64,000 nucleotides of DNA from Ruminococcus flavefaciens (lineage in GTDB: Bacteria; Bacillota; Clostridia; Oscillospirales; Ruminococcaceae): positions 510,973 through 574,972 of the forward strand of contig NZ_FNWV01000001.1 of NCBI RefSeq assembly GCF_900108555.1, written 5' to 3'. Made by a program: the position numbers and the translations under genes. Below the pieces are notes generated by a model. That model worked only from the letters and a program-made list of their open reading frames with translations, was not told where the DNA came from and ran no database searches. This document shows, piece by piece, positions 9,369 through 18,488 of the stretch. Each line of letters begins with the position of its first letter. Position 1 is the stretch's first letter.

Positions 9369-9426
9369 CATCGAAAAACCGTTGTTTTTCATAAAAAAAT
9401 GCTCTTTCAGCCTGTAATAATATTTA

Positions 9427-9455
9427 TTGACAGAGTTCGTCAAAAGTGGTACAAT
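9427..9455 (+). promoter_or_regulatory. Sigma-A promoter of the lipoprotein-radA unit
   Basis: A consensus TTGACA (9427-9432), a 17-bp spacer ending in TGG, and TACAAT (9450-9455). The AGGAGG ribosome site at 9472-9477 follows. Confidence 0.8.
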
Positions 9456-9485
9456 AATTGTATATAAAATCAGGAGGCAACAACA

Positions 9486-10547
9486 GTGAATATAAAGAAA
9501 AACACTACTTTACTCATAATGGCAGCTGCACTTTCAGCTTTTACAGGCTGTAATGAAACAAAAAAGGCAGTTGAACCGCCGCCGAGTCTGCTTGAAGTGA
9601 ATTCTGCTCCGTCCGATGTGACCTTTGACTGGCAGCAGCCTTTTAAAACGATCATCAGCAGCTTCAAAAGCTCTGAAAACTATTCGGACGACTCAATGTT
9701 TGATCTTTGTGACCTTACAGGCGATGATATCCCCGAGCTTGTGATATCACCTTCTTCGGAAGCTGCTTCACAGTGCGATGTATATATGCTCATCGGCAGC
9801 ACTGCCGACCTTATTGCCACTACGGGAGCTTACGGTACTTTCCAGTACATACCGTCGCAGACTGCTATTGGCTTCTCCTATGACGGAGAAAGCTTCTCTA
9901 CAGGTGAATATCTCACCTTCAAGGAAGGAAGCTTCAACAAAGAGTTCGATTTCTACAACAATTCGGGAAGTGCTTCTTCGGGCACTACCATTCGCTATGA
10001 AATAAACAGCAATGAGGTAACTCTTGCAAAGTATGAGGAATACCTCCACCTTTACCGCGATTTCGTCACAGCAGAGGTGGGCAGAAAATACACTATGGGC
10101 GACAATGCTGTTGACTACGCTCTGAATAATACCGAGTGCTGGAACACTGTTATGAAGGACGACCAGAAGTCAGTATACAAGGAAAAGCTGTCGTCGATAC
10201 TTGCCGAGTCCGAACTCAATGATGCTGCATTTGAGATAGTTGACCTCGACGTAAACGGAGTCCCTGAGGTAGTCGTATCCACAGGTATCCTCGATGACTC
10301 AAAGGTATGTGTATTCTACCTTGAAGAGGACGGCATCAAGGAACTTGATACCACCTGCGATACCGACGGCGGCATACACTTTGATGTAACTTCAAAGATA
10401 TTCTATGCTACTGATTTTGACGGAAAGGTACAGTGCTGGTCTCTTGCAGGCTCTGATGTTTCAAACTTCAAGCCTTCTGACAGTACTATGCTCTGCGGAA
10501 GAAAATATCCGCTTACAGCTGAAAATATCGACAAAGCCTTTGCTTAA
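9486..10547 (+). CDS. Predicted lipoprotein with two VCBS/FG-GAP-like Asp-rich motifs
   Basis: A 353-residue protein starting at GTG (AGGAGG at 9472-9477). The N-terminus MNIKKNTTLLIMAAALSAFTGC ends in a lipobox with Cys22, so it should be anchored to the outer face of the membrane. Two similar stretches, FDLCDLTGDDIPELVIS (~77) and FEIVDLDVNGVPEVVVSTG (~253), resemble Ca-binding FG-GAP/VCBS turns (D-x-(D/T)-x-(D/N)-G/D-x-P-E). I do not recognise a named family. It sits 11 bp ahead of radA and may be co-transcribed with it, though a shared role is not evident. Confidence 0.75.
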   Translation: MNIKKNTTLLIMAAALSAFTGCNETKKAVEPPPSLLEVNSAPSDVTFDWQQPFKTIISSFKSSENYSDDSMFDLCDLTGDDIPELVISPSSEAASQCDVYMLIGSTADLIATTGAYGTFQYIPSQTAIGFSYDGESFSTGEYLTFKEGSFNKEFDFYNNSGSASSGTTIRYEINSNEVTLAKYEEYLHLYRDFVTAEVGRKYTMGDNAVDYALNNTECWNTVMKDDQKSVYKEKLSSILAESELNDAAFEIVDLDVNGVPEVVVSTGILDDSKVCVFYLEEDGIKELDTTCDTDGGIHFDVTSKIFYATDFDGKVQCWSLAGSDVSNFKPSDSTMLCGRKYPLTAENIDKAFA

Positions 10548-10558
10548 TGAGGTAAAAA

Positions 10559-11935
10559 ATGGCTAAATCAAAATATATATACACCTGTAATCAGTGCGGC
10601 TACGAAAGCACAAAATGGAACGGAAAATGTCCCTCCTGCGGAGCTTGGAACAGCTTCGAGGAGGACATCGCCGATACTGCTCCTGTTGGTATGCGTTCAT
10701 CGGCATCAAACGGAGCTGCTCCCGACCTTTCCGACAATATCCTCGAACTTGAGGATATCGGTGCAGACAGCGATGTCCGCTATGATACAGGTATCGGAGA
10801 GCTTAACAGAGTCCTCGGCGGAGGTCTTGTAAAAGGCTCTCTTGTTCTTCTCGGAGGAGAACCGGGTATCGGTAAGAGTACCATACTCCTCCAGATATGC
10901 CAGTTTCTCGGTGAGGAACATTCCGTACTCTACGTTTCGGGAGAAGAGTCAGCAAGGCAGATAAAGCTCCGCGCAAAGAGGCTCGGAGTCGATACGGAAA
11001 ACCTTTACATACTCACAGCAACAGACGCTGAGGCAATATCTCAGACTATCGCTTCAAGTGCTCCCGATATCGCTATAATAGACTCCATACAGACTATGAG
11101 CATAAGCCATATCACATCAAGTCCCGGAAGTCTCACACAGGTAAGAGAATGTACCAACCTGTTCATGCATACCGCCAAAAATCAGGAGATACCGATAATC
11201 ATCGTTGGTCACGTAAACAAGGACGGTGCTATTGCAGGTCCAAAGGTAATGGAGCATATCGTTGACGCTGTGCTTTATTTCGAGGGCGAAAGGCATCAGA
11301 GCTACCGTATACTCCGCGCTGTTAAGAACCGTTTCGGCTCTACTAACGAGATAGGTGTATTCGAGATGCTTGACAAGGGACTGCGTGAGGTATCAAATCC
11401 GTCGCAGATGCTCCTTGAAGGTCGTCCCCATAACGTATCGGGAACCTGCGTAGCCTGTGTCATGGAGGGCAGCCGCCCTATACTTGCGGAGGTGCAGGCA
11501 CTTGCCGCAAAGACCAGCTATTCTGCTCCGCGCCGTATGGTCACGGGATTTGACTTCAACAGGCTAAATATAATAATCGCCGTACTTGAAAAACGTCTCG
11601 GCATATTCATGGGCGGACTGGACGTTTACCTCAATATCGTCGGCGGCTTCAAGCTTGACGAGCCCGCAGGCGACCTGCCCGTAGCAATGGCTCTGTACTC
11701 AGGCATAATGGATAAGCAGATAGACGAGCAGCTCATAGCTTTCGGTGAGATAGGTCTTGGCGGAGAGATACGCTCGGTATCACATATAGTACAGCGTATA
11801 CGCGAGGCTGAACGCATGGGCTTTACCACCTGTGTAGTGCCGAAGCAGTCCATGTCGGCTATAGACCCAAAGGACTATAATATAAATATTATCCCTGCAA
11901 GTACACTGAAACAGGCTTTTGCCGTTATAAAATAA
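10559..11935 (+). CDS. radA: DNA repair protein RadA
   Basis: A 458-residue RecA-like ATPase that promotes branch migration of recombination intermediates. It has an N-terminal four-Cys zinc finger (YTCNQCGYESTKWNGKCPSCG, residues ~8-28), Walker A GGEPGIGKST (~99), the RadA-specific KNRFGS motif (~255) and a C-terminal LonC-like domain (~355-455). Length matches the family. A GAGG site precedes the ATG. The gene follows the lipoprotein gene by 11 bp, so transcription from 9427 probably covers both. Confidence 0.95.
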   Translation: MAKSKYIYTCNQCGYESTKWNGKCPSCGAWNSFEEDIADTAPVGMRSSASNGAAPDLSDNILELEDIGADSDVRYDTGIGELNRVLGGGLVKGSLVLLGGEPGIGKSTILLQICQFLGEEHSVLYVSGEESARQIKLRAKRLGVDTENLYILTATDAEAISQTIASSAPDIAIIDSIQTMSISHITSSPGSLTQVRECTNLFMHTAKNQEIPIIIVGHVNKDGAIAGPKVMEHIVDAVLYFEGERHQSYRILRAVKNRFGSTNEIGVFEMLDKGLREVSNPSQMLLEGRPHNVSGTCVACVMEGSRPILAEVQALAAKTSYSAPRRMVTGFDFNRLNIIIAVLEKRLGIFMGGLDVYLNIVGGFKLDEPAGDLPVAMALYSGIMDKQIDEQLIAFGEIGLGGEIRSVSHIVQRIREAERMGFTTCVVPKQSMSAIDPKDYNINIIPASTLKQAFAVIK

Positions 11936-11975
11936 TGTATTCCAACCACCAACTGATACTATTTAGGAGGATCTT

Positions 11976-12377
11976 ATGAGACTTGACGGCTTCGGATTAT
12001 TCGTTGAAGATATGGGAAAAATGATACGTTTTTACCGCGATGTACTTGGCTTTGAGATAAAAGAAGCCGAAGATACCTCCAACGTATATCTCATTAAGGA
12101 CGGAACTCTGTTCCTGCTCTACGGCAGAAATGATTTTGAAAAGATGACCAGCCGAAAGTACGAATACATCAAAGGCATGAACGGTCATTCCGAAATAGCT
12201 TTGTATGTGGACACGTTTGAAGAAGTGGACATCGAATACAAAAAGGCTGTTGAAAAAGGCGCAGTATCAGTATTAGAACCCACTACAGAGCCGTGGGGAC
12301 AGCGTACCTGCTACATTGCCGATCCCGAAGGCAATTTGATCGAGATCGGTTCATTCAATAAGCCATTTGAGCGATAA
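11976..12377 (+). CDS. VOC-superfamily (glyoxalase/bleomycin-resistance-like) protein
   Basis: A 133-residue single VOC domain with two beta-alpha-beta-beta-beta repeats: GFGLFVEDMGKMIRFYRDVLGF at the start and a C-terminal ADPEGNLIEIGSF carrying the usual terminal Glu metal ligand. Members bind a metal and act as isomerases, dioxygenases or drug-binding proteins. Function cannot be assigned by sequence alone. AGGAGG at 11964-11969 supports the ATG. It may be the last gene of the lipoprotein-radA unit (40 bp after radA), and is followed by a strong terminator. Confidence 0.8.
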   Translation: MRLDGFGLFVEDMGKMIRFYRDVLGFEIKEAEDTSNVYLIKDGTLFLLYGRNDFEKMTSRKYEYIKGMNGHSEIALYVDTFEEVDIEYKKAVEKGAVSVLEPTTEPWGQRTCYIADPEGNLIEIGSFNKPFER

Positions 12378-12384
12378 ATATATA

Positions 12385-12416
12385 AAAAAACCGAAAGCAT
12401 TGCTTTCGGTTTTTTA
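12385..12416. terminator. Bidirectional terminator
   Basis: The arms AAAAAACCGAAAGCA and TGCTTTCGGTTTTTT form a strong stem with A and T runs. It lies between the convergent VOC and GH26 genes. Confidence 0.9.
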
Positions 12417-12419
12417 TTA

Positions 12420-14537
12420 TCACTTGGTTGACGGTGTAAGGTCTTTTACCTTGCCGAGGAGAAACTCCTGTATGCGGAGTGCATCGTTGGAAGTAATGCC
12501 CTTGCTGCTCTTGTCAACATCGCCGTTTGCTTCACCCTGCTCGGTGATATGGTTTTTATCAGTACCCTTTATGCCGAACTTGTCAGGATTTGCAAGTGAC
12601 TGCATGATAAGTACAACATCAGACATATCTATCTCGCCGTCACAGTTTACATCGCCGTACTTCTTAGCTGCTACAGCCGGTGTTGAAGAAGTTGTGGCAG
12701 TAGTCGTAGTTGTTACAGGCTTAGCAGTAGTCGTTGTTGTGCTTGTTGAAGGCTCTGAACTGCCCTTGTAAAGATCCTTTGGCAGCTCTGAAAGCGTGAT
12801 ACAGAAATCGCTCTTGTAAAGCTCCTTGAATGTATCGGGATCCTGATACTCCTTACCACAGAGGAAGTGTGCCTGCTCAGAATCATACCACGGACAGAAG
12901 TACAGCCAGTAAGCGTGTTCTACCTGCATATTGTTAAGGCTCGGGCAGGAGTCGTTCTCAGGCATTGATACCATTTTATTGCCGTTAACGAATTTATTCA
13001 GAGTATAGAATATACCTGCCTCAGCGTCCTCGTTAGGAGTTCCCTGCTGTTTGCCGTCGTGGCGGTTGTACTGGCAGTTGTACTTATCGAAGCCTACGAT
13101 ATCCACCTTGTCATCGCCTGAGTACCACTTTGCGGAGTTGTCAGACCATGCATAGAGGTTCTGCTCCCAGATAAGATTGTGGAGCCCGTACTCGTTTGTG
13201 AGAGTATCCTGCAAGAAGTTCCAGAGCTTGTTGTATACAACTGCGCCTTCCTTGGACCACCAGAACCATGCTCCCGAACCGTCGATAGGATCATCGGTAT
13301 GGCTGGGATTTCCCTCAGCTTCATGGAAAGGACGGAATATTACAGGTACACCTGCGTCCTGAAGCTTTTTCAGCTCAGCTGCAAGATTTTTCATGCAGAG
13401 CTGGAAGTAATCGTACTCCATAGTCCCCTTTACCATGCAGTTTGCAGTTACGAAGTCAGTATTCTGAGTATAAGTTGTCTTTGCGAAGTCAAGAGGCTCA
13501 CCGAGAGTGTAGTCAGCCTTTACAGTCGGAACATTTACGTGCCATGAAGCTGTGCATATCCCGTTTTTCTTTGTAGCCCAGTCGATCATACGCTGTGCAA
13601 CGCCGTCGTCCCATGCATAGCAGGGGCAGTAGCTTCCGAAATCAAAGCCGCGTATAGCAGGCTCTTCGCCTGTAAGCTCCTTGATGTATCTTACTTCATA
13701 GTTATAGTCGTTATATGTGTAATTGCGGTTCTGAGTGCTGTAGGTATAGACCTGTCCGTCTGGACCTGTGCAGTGCCACGGAAACTTCTCGCCCTGCTCG
13801 GTCTTGTCCCAGCTCTCCTGATCGATAACGTACTCAACGCCGTCCTGATCTACACACTTGTTTGCATTTGCGTCATAGCGGATAGTAGTTTCAACAGCGT
13901 GACCGCCGCCGTATATCTCCTGCTGTCCCGAAAGGATATGCTTACCGTAAACGCTCTTGAGATACTTCATAAGAGCCTTTGTCTCGGGAGTAGCCTTAGC
14001 GTCCACAGTAGTGCCGCTTGCCTTTGAAAGATCTGGGAACTGTGCATTATCCACCGTTACCTTATCAATAGCCATATAGCCGTACTCGCTTATGAACTCG
14101 ATAGTATTTACGCCCTTGTTCATACGCACCATTCCGAAATCATAGTCTATCCACTTGTCCGAATAAGCAGCCTGTGTCGTGTACTTAACTCCGTTGATCT
14201 TTACAGCCTGCTGTCTGCCGCCCTCATTGAGTATCTGTGCTCCGCGGACAACGATAGAATACATTCCGTCCTCGGGAACAGTTACCTCAAATGATGCAGG
14301 CTGAGCTGTGAGATAATAGAAACCTTCGCCTGAGTATCCCGGTATCTCTGTCTGATAGATAGATGTCCACAGGTCTGCACCCTTCATCTTTTCGCCCTCG
14401 ATAGTGTAAGGGAAAGCTGTAGCAGCAGCTGCCTCACCTGCTGCGATAGCATTGAAAAGACCTGTTGAACTGCACTGTACAGCTGCCATGACTCCCGCAG
14501 CAGCAAGTGCGATCACTTTTCTTAACTTGCTTTTCAT
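12420..14537 (-). CDS. Dockerin-bearing GH26 beta-mannanase (CBM35-like - GH26 - dockerin)
   Basis: About 705 residues. A signal peptide (MKSKLRKVIALAAAGVMAAVQ) is followed by a CBM35-like module (YTIEGEKMKGADLWTS to IDKVTVDNAQF, ~35-175), the GH26 barrel (~190-570), a Thr-rich linker (~600-625) and a dockerin (GDVNCDGEIDMSDVVLIMQ plus GDVDKSSKGITSNDALRI, ~627-700). The acid/base Glu is in VIFRPFHEAEGN (~407), and SMPENDSCPS (~527) supplies the likely nucleophile Glu. It should hydrolyse beta-1,4-mannan as part of a cellulosome. The frame opens at 14570, but AAGGAGG lies seven bases before the ATG at 14537. Two inverted repeats upstream are candidate control sites. Confidence 0.92.
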   Translation of the reverse strand: MKSKLRKVIALAAAGVMAAVQCSSTGLFNAIAAGEAAAATAFPYTIEGEKMKGADLWTSIYQTEIPGYSGEGFYYLTAQPASFEVTVPEDGMYSIVVRGAQILNEGGRQQAVKINGVKYTTQAAYSDKWIDYDFGMVRMNKGVNTIEFISEYGYMAIDKVTVDNAQFPDLSKASGTTVDAKATPETKALMKYLKSVYGKHILSGQQEIYGGGHAVETTIRYDANANKCVDQDGVEYVIDQESWDKTEQGEKFPWHCTGPDGQVYTYSTQNRNYTYNDYNYEVRYIKELTGEEPAIRGFDFGSYCPCYAWDDGVAQRMIDWATKKNGICTASWHVNVPTVKADYTLGEPLDFAKTTYTQNTDFVTANCMVKGTMEYDYFQLCMKNLAAELKKLQDAGVPVIFRPFHEAEGNPSHTDDPIDGSGAWFWWSKEGAVVYNKLWNFLQDTLTNEYGLHNLIWEQNLYAWSDNSAKWYSGDDKVDIVGFDKYNCQYNRHDGKQQGTPNEDAEAGIFYTLNKFVNGNKMVSMPENDSCPSLNNMQVEHAYWLYFCPWYDSEQAHFLCGKEYQDPDTFKELYKSDFCITLSELPKDLYKGSSEPSTSTTTTTAKPVTTTTTATTSSTPAVAAKKYGDVNCDGEIDMSDVVLIMQSLANPDKFGIKGTDKNHITEQGEANGDVDKSSKGITSNDALRIQEFLLGKVKDLTPSTK

Positions 14538-14555
14538 GTTATATATCCTCCTTTT

Positions 14556-14571
14556 ATTGGAAAACTCCAAT
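14556..14571. promoter_or_regulatory. Inverted repeat in the GH26 5' leader
   Basis: ATTGGA and TCCAAT are separated by four bases. On the minus strand this lies between the -10 and the ribosome site, roughly +8 to +23, a common operator position. No regulator is known. Confidence 0.4.
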
Positions 14572-14585
14572 AATTCTTTAATCTT

Positions 14586-14614
14586 ATTATACTTTCTTTT
14601 AAGCTCAATGTCAA
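14586..14614 (-). promoter_or_regulatory. Consensus sigma-A promoter of the GH26 gene
   Basis: On the minus strand a perfect TTGACA (14614-14609) and perfect TATAAT (14591-14586) are separated by 17 bp. This is one of the strongest promoters in the window. Confidence 0.85.
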
Positions 14615-14648
14615 CACTTTATCTATCTTTAAATGTAAAAAATCTGTT

Positions 14649-14675
14649 ATAATTTAAGCTGAAAGCTTAAATTAT
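14649..14675. promoter_or_regulatory. Perfect 12-bp inverted repeat upstream of the GH26 promoter
   Basis: ATAATTTAAGCT and AGCTTAAATTAT are separated by GAA. It lies about 35 bp upstream of the GH26 -35 and just after the pectate lyase terminator. It could be a regulator site for GH26 or part of the termination region. Confidence 0.45.
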
Positions 14676-14676
14676 G

Positions 14677-14710
14677 AAAAAAGGAACCTGATGGGGGGAG
14701 GTTCCTTTTT
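14677..14710 (-). terminator. Terminator of the pectate lyase gene
   Basis: AGGAACCT and AGGTTCCT pair around a G-rich loop. On the minus strand the stem is followed by a run of six T. Confidence 0.85.
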
Positions 14711-14742
14711 CCATTGTATCATTTATTTGGAGCCCGATCATA

Positions 14743-17700
14743 TTATGATTCGGGGAGAGTGGGTATGAGATGCAGGAGATACTTCTGTATAGCCAGTGCA
14801 TCACCGTTGGTTATTCCGTTGCCTCTTTGGTTAACATCTGCATTTGTAAGGTTTTCGGGAGCTATCCGGTACTTGTTCGGATTTGCAAGACTCTGCATGA
14901 TAAGAACGATATCAGACATATCTATCTCGCCGTCGCCGTTTGCATCACCTGCCACACCGTTGTTATTTGGCAGTGCAGTTGATGTAGATGTTGTCATTGA
15001 AGTTGTAGTTGTAGTAGTTGCTGCGGAAGATGTAGTCTGTACAGGATTTGATGTACCGTTTGCGTAAGGATCGGGAGTTGAAGTCTGCTTAACTCCGCTG
15101 CTCATATGATAACCAATGTTCTTGTACGCACTGCCTGATGCTGTTTCAGCAAAGCCGCCTGTCTTTGGTGAGCCGTCAGCATTTCTCCATGCCTTGTGGA
15201 AATCAGTCCCCATAGCAGCAACGTTAAGTGTCATAAAGTCACTGTCCGCAGGAGTAATGATATCGCCCAGCTTTGCACCGTTAGTCATAACAGTATTTGA
15301 CTTTGCAAAGTAGTACTTGCTGTTGTAGTAAATTGAGTTGGTCATATTTCCGACGAACTTATCATTTGAGACTTTAATGCCTGCCGCATTTGTCTTTGAG
15401 ACCTTGCCGGTATTGATGTATGACATCATACCATTAAAGGTCGCAGATGTATCGCAGCGGTATACCATATAATTAGCCTTGCCCTTGCCGCCGATACCGT
15501 TATTGTATGCGGTGCAGTTCTTCATATCGCCGAATTTCGGGTTATTATTGTCTGTAAAGCCGCAGTTGAGGTTCTCGAATGCAAGGCAGTTCTCAACGAT
15601 ATGGCGTGTGCCAACACCGCCGCCGCCAAGCTTGAAGCCGTTGCCGTCACAGTCGCCGTAGCCCTTGCCGCTCTCTGTGAAACCGTTGCGGAATGCAATA
15701 CAGTTCTTTATTGTTACAACGCCTATAGGACCTGTAGCTTCCTTAGCGTATAAGTCCCAGCCGTCATCAGAGTTGCAGTATGAGATACAGCCGTCAAATA
15801 CATTGCCCTCGCCGCAGGTAAGCTTTGCAGCAAAGCCGTCTGCATTCTCCATTGTGGCATCATCGCAGTTATTGCGCGAGGTACAGTTCTTGACGAGATT
15901 GTTGCTTGGCCACTGTGATACGCTTGTATATGAGCTGTTATACCTCGATATCTGGAGTCCTGTATCCTGATTGCCGTCAAATATCATCATTTCGATAATA
16001 TTGTTATCGCCTGAAAGGAGCATACCGTTATCCCCTGCATTTGCTATCTCAAAGCCGTAGAAGTGCCAGTATGAACCGTCAAGAACAAATCCTCGGTTTG
16101 CACCGTCAACAGCCTGTCCTGTAAAGTCGAACTTTACTTCAGCATTTGGATAAGCAGCAATAGTCTTGTATGCGCCTGCCTTGCCTGAGTTGCTTTCCTC
16201 TATCATGATAGTTGAGGTATATTTGTATGTACCTGCAAGAAGATATATAGTGCCGCCTGCGGGTACTGATTTTATAGCTGTAAGAACGTCTGTAGGTGAG
16301 TTTGCAGACTTACCGTCACCGCCGCCATTTGGTGAAGCGAAGATGATATTTCCGCCTGCTACGGGAGTTACCACAGGAGCAGACGTAGTAGTCGTTGAAG
16401 CTGCCTGTGAAACTGTGGTAGTGGTAGTAGTTATATCTGTAGCTACAGGCTGAGTAACAGTTGTAGTCGTTACTACAGGCGCAGGAGCATTATCCTCCTT
16501 GAAGCCGCTGCCGATAGCTGTTACGCTGTCCTTATATGCCACAAGTGCGGATTTAAGTCCCTGATTGACTGCATAGCTCTCATCGTCCACAGCATTGTTG
16601 AACTGCCATTTGAAGTCGCCGCCGTCAACTCGTCCTGCCTTTGATGTGACTATGGAAGGCACATCATTGGCATTATCGGGAGTATAGCTGTACATCACAC
16701 TTGATGTATCGAAGTTGTTATATGAAGTTCCGCCGCTCTTTGCCTTTACGTCAGAACCTATCTTCTCTGTTCTTGAAGAAGCCTCATATGCGTCGAAATC
16801 AGTATTATTCTGCTGATATGTGGTATAAGCCTTCTGTCCTGTCATAATATTGCCGAAGGACTTTATAACGCCGCCTGCTTCACCTGAGAATGTACCGCCT
16901 GTGATATCGTCAGAGCCCTGCATGGAAATAAGCATAGGATACTTGCAGTTTCTGAAATAGTTGTTCTCAACGAAGCATGAAGCCCCCATTGTTACGCCTA
17001 CACCGTACTTTGCATTGCCGTCGAAATAGTTGTTGTAGCAATGTACAGAGCAGGTCCTTATTCTGGGATGGCGTGAGTCTGAGTGGTCATACCAGTTGTG
17101 GTGGTATGTGATATAATTATCTGTCGACTCAGACTTCATACCCTGCAAGTTGCACTTGCCGTTGTCCCAGAAGTGGTTATAGGAATGAGTTATATATGTA
17201 GATGTCTTGGTATCAAGTGCTCCGTCGCCCTTTACCTGATCTGCATCGGAGCCTGCATCGCCATAGAAGAAATCGCAGTTATGCACCCATACGTGGTTAT
17301 TATTCTGCTGTAATCCGCAGTTGTCGCCCTCGTTGCTGTTGCAGTTCATAAAGCCGAGGTTTCTCACCTCAACGTTTGAACAGTTTTTCATAACGAGTCC
17401 GAAGCCGTTAAGAGTTGCATCATTTCCTATTCCCTCAACGGTACAGCCTGCTGTGACCGTATCCAGCATGAGATCGCCTTTAGTGAGAACCGAGGGATCT
17501 GTTATATTACCGATGAAGCGTATATTCAGCGGTCTTGATTCTTTTCCTTTTTTGTAGCCTGTAATGATGTTCTGAACGCCTGTAAGAGTCTCTGCTCCCT
17601 TACCAGTAGCATCAATACTTGCCGTAACACTGTCCTTATTGGAGTTTGTAACATATACAACGACAGCATTGCTCTTGAGTGTGCCGTCTGCATTGTATGC

Positions 17701-18147
17701 ACCGTTAGCATTGCCGCCTACGAAAGCGAAGCCGCTTCTGTCGTGTGCATAGGCATTTGCCTTAGTCTCGGCAGCCTTTGAACTATCCTCCCTGCCGCCT
17801 ATAACAGGTACTATTTTAATAGTATGACTTCCTGCCTTGAGACCTACTGCATCAGCTCTCATGTAGCCGCTGTACTGTCTTATGAGCATACTGTCTATCT
17901 GAGTGCCGTCAACATAGACATTGTAGCCCGATGCGCCCGATACCGATGACCATGTGGCATAAACGCCCTCGCCGTAGCCTTTGCTGCTGAGCACCTTCAC
18001 ACTGCTATCAGCCGCATACACGGTCATTACAGAAACATCTGCGCCAAAGTCAAATACATTGGCTGTTGTACCGACTGCTGCGGACACTGTCATAACAGCC
18101 GCAGCTGCTACAGATACCGCTCTCCTTTTAAGGTCAGTTTTTTTCAT
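14743..18147 (-). CDS. Dockerin-bearing double pectate lyase (PL1 + PL9)
   Basis: A 1134-residue secreted protein: signal peptide, an FN3-like module (~45-125), a PL1 beta-helix (~130-480), a Thr-rich linker (~540-595), a PL9 beta-helix (~599-990), a second linker and a dockerin (GDANGDGEIDMSDIVLIMQ plus NQRGNGITNGDALAIQ, ~1066-1134). PL1 hallmarks are VWVHNCDFF, DGALD (~308) and WYDHSDSRHPRIR (~360). PL9 hallmarks are ASPNGGGDGKS, NADGFAAKL, SDDGWDLY and DGNGFKLGGGG, whose Lys (~837) matches the catalytic Lys of Pel9A. Both cleave polygalacturonate by Ca-dependent beta-elimination, so the protein pairs two lyase families on one cellulosomal subunit. An AGGGA-type site precedes the ATG. Confidence 0.92.
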   Translation of the reverse strand: MKKTDLKRRAVSVAAAAVMTVSAAVGTTANVFDFGADVSVMTVYAADSSVKVLSSKGYGEGVYATWSSVSGASGYNVYVDGTQIDSMLIRQYSGYMRADAVGLKAGSHTIKIVPVIGGREDSSKAAETKANAYAHDRSGFAFVGGNANGAYNADGTLKSNAVVVYVTNSNKDSVTASIDATGKGAETLTGVQNIITGYKKGKESRPLNIRFIGNITDPSVLTKGDLMLDTVTAGCTVEGIGNDATLNGFGLVMKNCSNVEVRNLGFMNCNSNEGDNCGLQQNNNHVWVHNCDFFYGDAGSDADQVKGDGALDTKTSTYITHSYNHFWDNGKCNLQGMKSESTDNYITYHHNWYDHSDSRHPRIRTCSVHCYNNYFDGNAKYGVGVTMGASCFVENNYFRNCKYPMLISMQGSDDITGGTFSGEAGGVIKSFGNIMTGQKAYTTYQQNNTDFDAYEASSRTEKIGSDVKAKSGGTSYNNFDTSSVMYSYTPDNANDVPSIVTSKAGRVDGGDFKWQFNNAVDDESYAVNQGLKSALVAYKDSVTAIGSGFKEDNAPAPVVTTTTVTQPVATDITTTTTTVSQAASTTTTSAPVVTPVAGGNIIFASPNGGGDGKSANSPTDVLTAIKSVPAGGTIYLLAGTYKYTSTIMIEESNSGKAGAYKTIAAYPNAEVKFDFTGQAVDGANRGFVLDGSYWHFYGFEIANAGDNGMLLSGDNNIIEMMIFDGNQDTGLQISRYNSSYTSVSQWPSNNLVKNCTSRNNCDDATMENADGFAAKLTCGEGNVFDGCISYCNSDDGWDLYAKEATGPIGVVTIKNCIAFRNGFTESGKGYGDCDGNGFKLGGGGVGTRHIVENCLAFENLNCGFTDNNNPKFGDMKNCTAYNNGIGGKGKANYMVYRCDTSATFNGMMSYINTGKVSKTNAAGIKVSNDKFVGNMTNSIYYNSKYYFAKSNTVMTNGAKLGDIITPADSDFMTLNVAAMGTDFHKAWRNADGSPKTGGFAETASGSAYKNIGYHMSSGVKQTSTPDPYANGTSNPVQTTSSAATTTTTTSMTTSTSTALPNNNGVAGDANGDGEIDMSDIVLIMQSLANPNKYRIAPENLTNADVNQRGNGITNGDALAIQKYLLHLIPTLPES

Positions 18148-18218
18148 AGCAAATCCCTCCAGATTTTTAATATCCTCTGAACAGTATGCCTATCGCATAC
18201 CTTTTTCTCACTGTCTAT

Positions 18219-18247
18219 ATTATATGCCTCCCATGCCACTATTTCAA
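18219..18247 (-). promoter_or_regulatory. Sigma-A promoter of the pectate lyase gene
   Basis: TTGAAA (18247-18242) and TATAAT (18224-18219) on the minus strand with a 17-bp spacer. A 6-bp inverted repeat GTATGC/GCATAC (18184-18200) sits in the leader and could be an operator. Confidence 0.75.
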
Positions 18248-18488
18248 TGACATATAATACTTATTAGATGATATTTTGTGCTATAAGTATATATAGTCTC
18301 ACACAATCCGTCAATTATCATCTCATATGGTAGTAATTTTGCTATTTATATCTTATATACAGTAATAAAAGTAGAGTATCTCTTAATAAAAAGTTCATAA
18401 TATTTTTCTGAAAAAATGTGAGAGATTATTTATCCTGATCCGTCTAAGTAATAGAAAGCATGAAAAATTTACAAAGGAGGTATTATTT
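18248..18488. other. Divergent intergenic region, dockerin protein leader
   Basis: An AT-rich stretch between the divergent pectate lyase promoter and the dockerin protein at 18489. I see the AAAGGAGG ribosome site at 18474-18481 and only weak candidate promoters for the plus-strand gene (TTGCTA near 18349). No coding potential. Confidence 0.5.

Noticed and set aside
9373..9390. GAAAAAC/GTTTTTC hairpin after the C39-like gene
   Set aside because: An A/T-only stem with no adjacent T tract; too weak to call a terminator.
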